In this document: positions 1-6,760 of the stretch, one piece after another | How the letters are laid out: the number at the start of each line of letters is the position of its first letter | How positions within the stretch are numbered: position 1 is the first letter of the stretch | NCBI GenBank assembly: GCA_030917845.1 | Contig: JAUPTY010000003.1 | Span: forward strand, 1 to 47,601 | Length of the DNA: 47,601 bases | Reading direction: 5' to 3' | From: Actinomycetota bacterium | GTDB taxonomy: Bacteria; Actinomycetota; Thermoleophilia; Solirubrobacterales; 70-9 | Notes under the pieces: model-generated | What the model was told of the DNA's origin: nothing | What the model saw: only the letters and a program-made list of their open reading frames with translations | Databases searched by the model: none | Position numbers and translations under genes: made by a program

Positions 1-480
1 ATCGAGCGGGTCACCCGGCTGGAGGAGGCCGGCGCGGCTGGAATCTGCGCGGGATGCGGATCACTTCACGCCCGGGGAGCGGTCTACTGCTGGCGCTGTG
101 GACGCAACGTCGCTCAGGCCCAGGGTTCATCGGTAGTGCTGCCAGCCGGAACGACCCGGCCTCCGGTCACTCCGGCTCCTGTTCCGGCCCACCCGGCTCC
201 GAATGGTGCGGCTCCTGCTCCGGCTGCTGCGTCGAGTGAGGAGGCTCCGGTGTTTCAGGCGACAACTCCGCCACCCAGAAACCCGGAAGTTGGCCTGCAC
301 CTGCCCGATATCGACTACGACCCCGCCACCACCCATACCGATCCGGCCGAGGCCCGAGTCCCTGAGCCAGGCCCGCCGGCGCAGGAGATGCCGGATCATT
401 TGATGCCTGAGCCGGAGACGCCGGAGACGGAGCTTGAGGAGCCGGTGGACGTCGGTGAGGAACAACCCGCCCGCGGATGA
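1..480 (+). CDS. C-terminal part of a zinc-ribbon protein (5' end outside window)
   Basis: The frame is open from the first base to the TGA at 478-480, so the start lies upstream of the window. Seen: a short charged helix-like stretch, then CAGC and CWRC knuckles (Cys16, 19, 30, 33 counted from the window edge), that is CxxC-x10-CxxC, a classical zinc ribbon. About 110 residues of Pro/Glu/Ala-rich low-complexity sequence follow to the end. The function is not recognisable; zinc ribbons of this kind often sit at the end of membrane or regulatory proteins. The stop overlaps the next start in ATGA, so the two are probably translated together. Confidence 0.6.
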   Translation: MERVTRLEEAGAAGICAGCGSLHARGAVYCWRCGRNVAQAQGSSVVLPAGTTRPPVTPAPVPAHPAPNGAAPAPAAASSEEAPVFQATTPPPRNPEVGLHLPDIDYDPATTHTDPAEARVPEPGPPAQEMPDHLMPEPETPETELEEPVDVGEEQPARG

Positions 481-1664
481 AGCCGAACCCTGCCACCAGG
501 ACGCCGAAGGAGCCGCGGCGACTGCCATTCCGGCTGAAGGTGCCGGAGCGCGACGAATTGATCGCCTACGCGCTCGCCACCCTGGCCATGGGTCTGATGA
601 TCGGTCTCGCGATCGGTCCGATCGTCAACGGTGCGGCGAAGGTGACTCCGATAATCATCGCCCCGCTGCCCGGAGCCGAGGAAGAAACTGAGGTCACTGG
701 CACCGTCGCGGATGTGCCTGCACTTCAGTCACCGGCAGGTTCGGATTCCGGCGAAAACGGGAATTCAAATTCCAGTGAAGAGACCCTGGTCGCGTCCGAA
801 GATCCTGTAGGCGAGGTAACCATTCCGGATGCGGACGAAAGCCCGCCTCCGACCGATCCCAAGTCGGAGTACCGCGAACCGAAAGACGAGGATCCGGCGC
901 CCGACCCGTCCCCGGATCCGGACCCGGAACCGGAGCCGGAGGGTGTGGAACTTACCGGCACGGTCCTGGCCAATTCACCGGGGAGCAAGACCTACTGGGT
1001 GAGCTCCGATGGTGAACTGACGACCGTCTTCGCGGCCACCGTCCCCGATCCCGGGCTGGTCATCTCGACCAGGGTCGAGCCGCTTTCGAACGGGACCCTG
1101 ACCGAGGTCGAGGCCCGGTCCGCGATGGATATATCCAAGGAGTCCTCGGTCAAGAGCGTGCTCAGCTACGTCGACCCTGCAGCCGGCGTTGCGGTTCTTT
1201 CCAGTCGCGGATCGTCGTTGCCGGTGATGCAGACGGAGCCGGGCCTGCTCGACCCGTTCACGGTCGGGCAGAAGGTGGAAGCCACGATCAACCTCGACGT
1301 CCCCGACCCGGAAAACTTCAACGCGAACGACCCGGCCGCCGAGCCCCTGGATCTGCCGATCCAGCTCGAGGAGATGCGCCCGCTCACCGGCAGCCCTCCG
1401 GTCGAGTTGACCGGCGAGCTGATCTCGGTTGACGAGGTGGCGTTCACGCTCACGATGGCCGCTGACTCGACCGGCAGCCTCGGCTCCGTGATCGAACTCC
1501 TGGCTTCGGAAGACTTCCCCTTCGGGTCGGTCACGCCAGGCCAGTCCTACAGTGCGACCGCGACCAGGGTTGACGGCCGGCTGAAGATTATCGGCTTCTC
1601 GCCCGCCTCAGGCAAAGCCGCCGCGAACGATCCGGCCAGGGCCTTCGGTACCCACGCCCGCTAG
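477..1664 (+). CDS. Membrane-anchored protein with acidic linker and repeated beta domains
   Basis: A 395-residue protein with a basic N-terminus (Lys/Arg-rich, residues 1-27), one hydrophobic segment at about 30-52 (LATLAMGLMIGLAIGP) and no cleavage site, so probably anchored with the C-terminus outside. Residues 65-155 are a Ser/Asp/Glu/Pro-rich linker ending in repeated Asp-Pro and Glu-Pro pairs. The rest appears to be about three related beta-rich units (near 158-210, 228-280 and 305-378), each opening with a Gly-Thr/Glu-Val-Leu type strand; they resemble small OB-like DUF5666-type domains, which is my inference. The ATG lies in the ATGA overlap with the zinc-ribbon gene upstream. Function unknown. 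Confidence 0.6.
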   Translation: MKPNPATRTPKEPRRLPFRLKVPERDELIAYALATLAMGLMIGLAIGPIVNGAAKVTPIIIAPLPGAEEETEVTGTVADVPALQSPAGSDSGENGNSNSSEETLVASEDPVGEVTIPDADESPPPTDPKSEYREPKDEDPAPDPSPDPDPEPEPEGVELTGTVLANSPGSKTYWVSSDGELTTVFAATVPDPGLVISTRVEPLSNGTLTEVEARSAMDISKESSVKSVLSYVDPAAGVAVLSSRGSSLPVMQTEPGLLDPFTVGQKVEATINLDVPDPENFNANDPAAEPLDLPIQLEEMRPLTGSPPVELTGELISVDEVAFTLTMAADSTGSLGSVIELLASEDFPFGSVTPGQSYSATATRVDGRLKIIGFSPASGKAAANDPARAFGTHAR

Positions 1665-1696
1665 AGAAGCTCAGCGGACCAGACAGAGCCAAGGGC

Positions 1697-2104
1697 TCAG
1701 GTGCCTTCGATCTTCATTGGGGGCGACTGATACGGCGCCTCGCCCGCCGGGGCTTCGGCTGCTGCTGGTTCGGCTTCGGCGGGCTGTTCCACTCCGAGGG
1801 TTTCAGCCAGTTCGCCGTTTTCGAACATCTCTTCGATGATGTCGCAGCCGCCGAGCAGCTCGCCGTTGACGTAGAGCTGGGGGAAGGTCTCCCAGTCGGA
1901 AATTTCGGATGTGACCTCGCGCAGCGGCTGCAGGGCCGGCAGCACGTCGATCGCGCCGTACTCGACGCCCATCTGGTCGAGCACCTGGACGGTGCGCATC
2001 GAGAAGCCGCAGCGCGGAGCTGACGGCGTGCCCTTCATGAAGAGCAGCACCTGATTCTCGTTGATCAGTTCGCGGACGCGGTCGGTGAGTTCCTGGTCGG
2101 CCAT
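1697..2104 (-). CDS. grxD: Monothiol glutaredoxin, Grx4 (CGFS) family
   Basis: 135 residues. The active site reads CGFS, preceded by LLFMKGTPSAPR, and the Grx4-specific WETFPQLYVNGELLGGCDII block with the cis-Pro and GG glutathione loop is present. Family knowledge: CGFS glutaredoxins bind a 2Fe-2S cluster through the Cys and glutathione, and hand it to or form heterodimers with BolA. The last about 25 residues are an Ala/Glu/Pro-rich tail absent from most homologues. It is the third gene of a minus-strand set (ferredoxin reductase, bolA, grxD), 35 nt after bolA. A TAACAT box 7 nt before the ATG could give a separate leaderless transcript. Confidence 0.93.
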   Translation of the reverse strand: MADQELTDRVRELINENQVLLFMKGTPSAPRCGFSMRTVQVLDQMGVEYGAIDVLPALQPLREVTSEISDWETFPQLYVNGELLGGCDIIEEMFENGELAETLGVEQPAEAEPAAAEAPAGEAPYQSPPMKIEGT

Positions 2105-2139
2105 GTAATTGATGTTAGGGGATGCGCGAGCCCGGGCCG

Positions 2140-2370
2140 CTAGTCCAGGACCTTGACGGTGAGGGCGTGGATCGTGCCATCGTCAAAGCGCTCGCGTACT
2201 GCGGCCTTGACCAGACGGTGCTGGTCGATCCGGCTTTTGCCCTCGAACTGCGGAGCGGACACTTCGGCCCGGAGGTGATCCCCGGTCCCGGTCTCGTCGA
2301 TCACCTCGGCAGTGGAGCCCGGAAGCGCGGTCTCAATCATTCCCTTGAGTTCAATCAGATCGGCGGCCAT
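2140..2370 (-). CDS. bolA: BolA family protein
   Basis: 76 residues, normal for a short BolA. Seen: the class II KH-like fold core, with HLRAEVSAPQFEGKSRIDQHR followed by the conserved VKAAV helix and the C-terminal IHALTVKVL strand. The His in the SRIDQHR segment and the IHAL His are those normally close to the shared iron-sulfur cluster. Its ATG overlaps the stop of the upstream reductase gene in TGATG, so translation is probably coupled. Placed next to a CGFS glutaredoxin it forms the well-known Grx4-BolA pair, used in iron-sulfur trafficking or iron sensing. Confidence 0.9.
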   Translation of the reverse strand: MAADLIELKGMIETALPGSTAEVIDETGTGDHLRAEVSAPQFEGKSRIDQHRLVKAAVRERFDDGTIHALTVKVLD

Positions 2371-3803
2371 CAGCTGCCACTTTTCGCAACGGCGGCAGCT
2401 TCAGCCTGTTCGGCAGCAGTCTCGAGCATCTCGTCGATCCGCACGAACTTGACCCGCGGGCGGCCGTGGGGTTCGCCTCGGCCGACTTCCGCCTGGTCGA
2501 TCTTCTCCCAGCCGCTGAAGGAAACGTAATGGGCTCCCCGCTCGATCAGCAGGGCCTCGATCGCGTTCGGATCCGGAGACTCGGGATCGAGCAGGTTGCC
2601 GGCAGCGACATCCTCGAAGAGGTGCGTGACGGTCTCGGTTGCGCATTTCTTGTTGGTGCCGATCACGCCAGAGGGGCCACGCTTGATCCAGCCAGCGGTG
2701 TAGTGGCCGGTTCGATGCTCGCCGCCGTGGGTCTCCAGCACCCGTCCGTTCTCGTTGAGAATGGTGCCGCGGCGTTCGTCGAAGGGGACTCCGCGCAGCG
2801 GAATGCCGGTGTAGCCGACCGATCGAAGAATCAGGTCACATGCGAGTTCTTCGCGCTCGCCAGTGTCTTTCGCTTTCAGCGAGCCGTTCTCTTCGACCAG
2901 CTCGTTTCGTCCGATCACGATGCTCTCGACCTTGTCGCCGCCCTTGATCTCGATCGGTGAGGCGAGGAAGCGCAGAACTACCCGCTTCGGCTTGCCGGAG
3001 GGCTCCCGAGTGGCGTATTCCTTGACGATCTCGACATTGACCCGGGCGGTCTTGTCGGCATCGTCGGATTCGATCCAGGCCTGGCTGGCGGGGTCGAGTA
3101 CAACCTCGTCCGGGTCGACGATCACGTCGGCTTCCTCGAGTTCTCCGAGTTCCTTGACTTCAGGGTTGGTGTAGGCCGCCTGGGCGGGGCCGCGGCGGCC
3201 GAGCACGACAATCTCCTCGATCGTCGAAGCGTCCAGGATGTCGATCGCATGGTCGGCGGTGTCGGTCTTCCTCAGCTCGGCGTCATCAAGGGCCAGCATC
3301 CTGGCAACGTCAAGGGCGACGTTGCCGTTACCGATCACCACCGCGCGCTTGGCCTCGTCCAGATTGAAGTCCCGGTCGGCGTAATCGGGGTGGGCGTTGT
3401 ACCAGCCGACGAATGCGGTCGCGGCAAAGCTTCCGGGCAGGTCCTCTCCGGGGATGCCAAGCTCGCGGTCGGCTTCGGCACCAAAGGTGTAGATCACCGC
3501 GTGGTAGTGCTTCTCGAAATCCTCGACGTTCAGGTCGCGGCCGACCTCGATGTTCCCGAAGAAGCGGAAACCCTCCTTGGCGGCGGTCCGCTCGTAGACC
3601 CGCGTGACCGATTTGATCTTGGGGTGATCGGGTGCGACGCCGCCACGGACCAGCCCGTAGGGGGTCGGGAGGCGGTCGAAAAGATCGACCTGGGCGTGGG
3701 TCTCCGGATCCTTGATGATCTGGTCGGCGGCGTAGAAGCCGGAAGGGCCGGCGCCGATGATCGCTACGCGGAGCGGGTTTTCGGGGGTTCCTGGGTTACT
3801 CAT
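2370..3803 (-). CDS. fprA: Ferredoxin/adrenodoxin-NADP+ reductase, FprA type
   Basis: 477 residues from the ATG at 3803. The frame is open further upstream, but the family N-terminus RVAIIGAGPSGFYAADQ begins right after this start. Seen: an FAD Rossmann motif GAGPSG near residue 16, the LPTPYGLVRGGVAPDH block typical of adrenodoxin-reductase-like enzymes, an NADP motif IGNGNVALDVARML, and a C-terminal GWIKRGPSGVIGTNK block that contacts flavin. The enzyme moves electrons between NADPH and ferredoxin. It heads the set with bolA and grxD, which suggests a supply of electrons for iron-sulfur or redox work. A TATCCT box lies 10 nt upstream of the ATG. Confidence 0.92.
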   Translation of the reverse strand: MSNPGTPENPLRVAIIGAGPSGFYAADQIIKDPETHAQVDLFDRLPTPYGLVRGGVAPDHPKIKSVTRVYERTAAKEGFRFFGNIEVGRDLNVEDFEKHYHAVIYTFGAEADRELGIPGEDLPGSFAATAFVGWYNAHPDYADRDFNLDEAKRAVVIGNGNVALDVARMLALDDAELRKTDTADHAIDILDASTIEEIVVLGRRGPAQAAYTNPEVKELGELEEADVIVDPDEVVLDPASQAWIESDDADKTARVNVEIVKEYATREPSGKPKRVVLRFLASPIEIKGGDKVESIVIGRNELVEENGSLKAKDTGEREELACDLILRSVGYTGIPLRGVPFDERRGTILNENGRVLETHGGEHRTGHYTAGWIKRGPSGVIGTNKKCATETVTHLFEDVAAGNLLDPESPDPNAIEALLIERGAHYVSFSGWEKIDQAEVGRGEPHGRPRVKFVRIDEMLETAAEQAEAAAVAKSGS

Positions 3804-3813
3804 TCGGCCAACA

Positions 3814-3819
3814 AGGATA
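3814..3819 (-). promoter_or_regulatory. Candidate -10 box of the ferredoxin reductase operon
   Basis: TATCCT on the minus strand, ending 10 nt before the ATG at 3803, so a start site about 7 nt downstream would leave only about three untranslated bases. No clear -35 box is seen. Confidence 0.4.
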
Positions 3820-3843
3820 AGGAATAGCGGCTCCGGGCCGTGT

Positions 3844-4767
3844 CTACTTCTCGGCTCGCTGTGCGACGCGTTCCATCTCGTCGACGAACTGGGGCCAGAG
3901 CTGCTCGGGAATGTCATGTCCCATTCCCTCGTACATCCTCAGTTCGGCCCCTGGTATGGCCCGGGCGGTCGCCCGGCCGCCACGCGGCAGGACGAGCCTG
4001 TCAGCCGAGCCATGCAGCACCACCGTCGGAATGTCGAGACGGGAAAGGGCTCGGTCGCGTTTGGGCTGGCAGTTGATCGCGTGGAGCTGTCTGGCCGTGC
4101 CGTCGAGGTGGATCCCCCGTTCGTAGGCAATCGAGGCGATCTGGCGGAGACGGTCCTTGTTGGTGGGGAAATCGGGGGAGCCGATTACCGCGGCCAGAGC
4201 CTCCATGCCGCTCAGGTAATTGTCGAGGCTGTCGGTCGGCCGGGTTCGCACCAGCGCGGCCAGTTCTCTTACGCCGGGGAAAGCATCGAGGCGTGAACCC
4301 GTGCGAGACATCATCGAAGTCAGTGAAAGAACCCGCTCCGGATGGTCGATTGCCATGGTCTGGGCAATCATGCCGCCCATCGAATAGCCGATCACATGGG
4401 CGCCGTCGACGCCGAGGTGGTCGAGCACGCCAACCGCGTCGGCGGCCATGTCGTTAAGTGTGTAGGCGAGATCGCGAGGGATCCCGAGCATCATCGTCGG
4501 GAGCGGCGGCTTCCCCTTGTGCTTGAGGATCGTCGAAGCCCCGTTGTCGCGATTGTCCATCCTGACTACCCGGAATCCGCGATCGGTCAGCATTTCAACC
4601 AGGGGCAGATCCCAGTAGATCATCTGGGTGCCGAGCCCCGCGACCACGAGCAGAACCGGGTCGGAAGGATCGCCATGGACATCGAAGGCGATCTCGACCT
4701 CGCCGACCTTCGCAAAGTCGACTTCCGGGATGGCGGGGGTGCTACGGCCTATCGTTTCGGTTGTCAT
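3844..4767 (-). CDS. Alpha/beta-fold hydrolase
   Basis: 307 residues from the ATG at 4767. The frame stays open far upstream, but that part is the shadow of the opposite gene. Seen: the oxyanion region VVAGLGTQMIYWD, the conserved RMDNRDNGAST segment, the nucleophile elbow GYSMGG (Ser), the acid region LHGSADRLVLP and the final His in GMGHDIPEQLW. The pattern matches the DhaA/aclacinomycin-methylesterase-like group; the substrate cannot be deduced. Its ATG (4767-4765) and that of the divergent gene (4766-4768) share two bases, and a TATCTT box at 4778-4783 lies inside the neighbour's coding sequence. Confidence 0.85.
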   Translation of the reverse strand: MTTETIGRSTPAIPEVDFAKVGEVEIAFDVHGDPSDPVLLVVAGLGTQMIYWDLPLVEMLTDRGFRVVRMDNRDNGASTILKHKGKPPLPTMMLGIPRDLAYTLNDMAADAVGVLDHLGVDGAHVIGYSMGGMIAQTMAIDHPERVLSLTSMMSRTGSRLDAFPGVRELAALVRTRPTDSLDNYLSGMEALAAVIGSPDFPTNKDRLRQIASIAYERGIHLDGTARQLHAINCQPKRDRALSRLDIPTVVLHGSADRLVLPRGGRATARAIPGAELRMYEGMGHDIPEQLWPQFVDEMERVAQRAEK

Positions 4768-4783
4768 GGCCGAACTGAAGATA
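4750..4783. promoter_or_regulatory. Overlapping divergent -10 boxes around the shared start codons
   Basis: Plus strand: TATCGT at 4750-4755, 10 nt before the ATG at 4766. Minus strand: TATCTT at 4783-4778, also 10 nt before the ATG at 4767. Each box lies within the first codons of the opposite gene, so the two transcripts would overlap at their 5' ends. No convincing -35 boxes are seen; the symmetry is the main support. Confidence 0.4.
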
Positions 4784-6718
4784 CCGGGGCGCCGAGCTGG
4801 AGCGGCTTTAATCGCCCTGCTCGCCCTGCTTTTCTGGGTTGCTCCGGCTGCGTCCGCGGCCGTGACTGCGGTTGACACGGCAGCCGGCAGTCGCGGGCAG
4901 GTGACGATCATCGTGCTTCCCTCCGGGATCACCCCGGATGACCTCGAAGGCCTTGACGGAGCCGCCATCGGGCTGATGAACGGCGGTCTGGGAGAAGTCT
5001 CGGCGCAGCAGACTTGGCTTGATGTGTCGCAAGGAGCCCGGGCGTTTGACACAACATATGACACACCGTTAGAACGTGTGTATCCGGGCGGGGAATCGGC
5101 GCAGGGGTGGGAAAAAGTAGTGCGAAGGGGCAGGACTGCCGAGAGCACCGTAATTCCCGGCCTCCTGGCTTCCGTGCTGGTCCGGAACGGGCTCGACGCG
5201 GCTGCCGCGGAGTCGGCCGGCACCGCGGCGCTCGCCGTAGTCCGGCGGGACGGTTCGGTTGCCCGGGCGCCAACGGCATGCGGTGGTCCTGAATCGATGA
5301 TCAGGCCGGATATCCCGGGGGCGGAAGCACCGATCCCGGGCTGTCCCGACCCGGTCACGGTCCTTTCGATGCCGGTCTCCTCCGCCTTCGAGACCGCAGC
5401 GAACCGCAGGGCCCGCGATCTCCAGATCTTCATCGAGCGCCCGCCGGCCGATTCCGGCGACCAGCTGGCGATCGCGATCGCCGGCCCAGGTTACAGCGGA
5501 ATGCTCGAATCACCGAGCACCCGGACCGGTGGCTATGTGCTGGCGACCGACATCGCCCCGACGATCCTCGAACACTTCGGCCTCAGGACCCCGAAGGCGA
5601 TGACCGGCCTGCCGCTTGAATCGGGCGGGGAACTTGATCTCGAACGGCTGGCCGAGCTGGAAGGTCGCTACGAAGAGGTAGGCAAGCGGCGCGGTGCGGC
5701 CCTGGCGATCCCGCTTCTGCTCTGGATCGGGCTGGTCGCCCTGGTATCGCTGGTCAGTCGCGGCCTCTACGCGAGGCCGGCCATTCGGCTGCTCTGCCTC
5801 TCGACTGTGCTTCTGCCCGGCGTTCTGTTGTTGACCGCGGCGCTCTCGCCGTCCCTCGGGGTTGAACGAACCATCGCGACCCTCCTGCCGGTCCTGATTG
5901 CCGGCCTGCTCATGCGTCTGGCACCAGGCTGGCTCTCGCTTGCCCTGGCCTGCGGCCTGACCGTGATCCCTTATGGGATCGACATGCTGGCCGGCTCGGT
6001 TCTCACGCCTCTTTCGGTGATCGGACCGAACCCCGGTCTCGGCGCCCGCTTCTACGGAATCGGCAACGAGCTTGAATCGACCCTGATGATCCTGACCTCG
6101 ATCGGGACCGGGGCAGCGTTGACCTGCTCGGGAACTGCGGGCCGTCGGGCGGCGGTCATTTTCCTGGCTGTGGGACTGGTCTCGACCGTGGTCTTCGCCG
6201 CCGGCCGATTCGGGGCTGACGTCGGGGCGGCGATCGTCTTCCCGGTTGCGGCCGTGGTCGCCGCTGCTATCGCGACCGGTCGCCCGCGGCTTGCCTGGGT
6301 GGGGCTCGCGGTGGCCGCCGCCGCCCTCGCACTGCTCGCGGTTGCGGACATCGTGACCGGCAGCGAGACTCACTTCGTGCGCTCCGTCGTCGGGGGCAGC
6401 GGTGGCTCGTTCTTCGATGTTGTCGGCCACCGGCTCGACGCGACTCTGGAGAGCTTCACCCGGCTCTCGCGGATCCCGGTCACCGTGCTTGCCCTCGCGG
6501 TGATTGCCCTGGGCGTCTGGAAGCGGCCGCTGATCGGCGACTGGCTGGCGGACCTTCCGCTGATGAAAGCCGGAATCGCTGCCGCTGCCGCGGGCTCGCT
6601 GGTGGGAGCCGTGACCAACGATTCCGGGGCACTTTTCATTCAGGTCGGAACGCTATATCTGGCGCTGGTACTGGGATTTGCCTGGACCGCTGCGAAGTCC
6701 CGCAATTCAGGGGGTTAA
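4766..6718 (+). CDS. Polytopic membrane protein with extracellular phosphatase-like N-terminal domain
   Basis: 650 residues. The ATG at 4766 gives a good signal peptide (basic GRRAG, hydrophobic LIALLALLFWV, cleavage after AAPAASA). Residues about 30-330 are extracellular and end in ATDIAPTILEHFGLRTP, which resembles the last conserved block of alkaline-phosphatase/sulfatase-fold enzymes; I do not see the metal-binding N-terminal motifs, so the fold may be degenerate. Residues about 340-645 hold around eight to ten membrane helices, with the conserved block GPNPGLGARFYGIGNELE between two of them. This looks like a known but uncharacterised actinobacterial family. The gene starts divergently from the hydrolase with overlapping ATGs and precedes the glycosyltransferase fusion by 42 nt. 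Confidence 0.7.
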   Translation: MAELKIPGRRAGAALIALLALLFWVAPAASAAVTAVDTAAGSRGQVTIIVLPSGITPDDLEGLDGAAIGLMNGGLGEVSAQQTWLDVSQGARAFDTTYDTPLERVYPGGESAQGWEKVVRRGRTAESTVIPGLLASVLVRNGLDAAAAESAGTAALAVVRRDGSVARAPTACGGPESMIRPDIPGAEAPIPGCPDPVTVLSMPVSSAFETAANRRARDLQIFIERPPADSGDQLAIAIAGPGYSGMLESPSTRTGGYVLATDIAPTILEHFGLRTPKAMTGLPLESGGELDLERLAELEGRYEEVGKRRGAALAIPLLLWIGLVALVSLVSRGLYARPAIRLLCLSTVLLPGVLLLTAALSPSLGVERTIATLLPVLIAGLLMRLAPGWLSLALACGLTVIPYGIDMLAGSVLTPLSVIGPNPGLGARFYGIGNELESTLMILTSIGTGAALTCSGTAGRRAAVIFLAVGLVSTVVFAAGRFGADVGAAIVFPVAAVVAAAIATGRPRLAWVGLAVAAAALALLAVADIVTGSETHFVRSVVGGSGGSFFDVVGHRLDATLESFTRLSRIPVTVLALAVIALGVWKRPLIGDWLADLPLMKAGIAAAAAGSLVGAVTNDSGALFIQVGTLYLALVLGFAWTAAKSRNSGG

Positions 6719-6746
6719 CCGCTCCCCGGTAGGCCGCCGCCTGCTC

Positions 6747-6752
6747 TATCCT
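6747..6752 (+). promoter_or_regulatory. Candidate leaderless -10 box of the glycosyltransferase gene
   Basis: TATCCT ending 8 nt before the GTG at 6761; transcription would begin at or next to the start codon. No -35 match and no Shine-Dalgarno sequence are seen in the 42-nt gap. Confidence 0.4.
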
Positions 6753-6760
6753 GTCTATCC

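Noticed and set aside
5510-6430. 306-codon frame on the minus strand
   Set aside because: It lies wholly inside the membrane-protein gene; its Arg/Gln/Gly-rich sequence is the antisense of hydrophobic codons.
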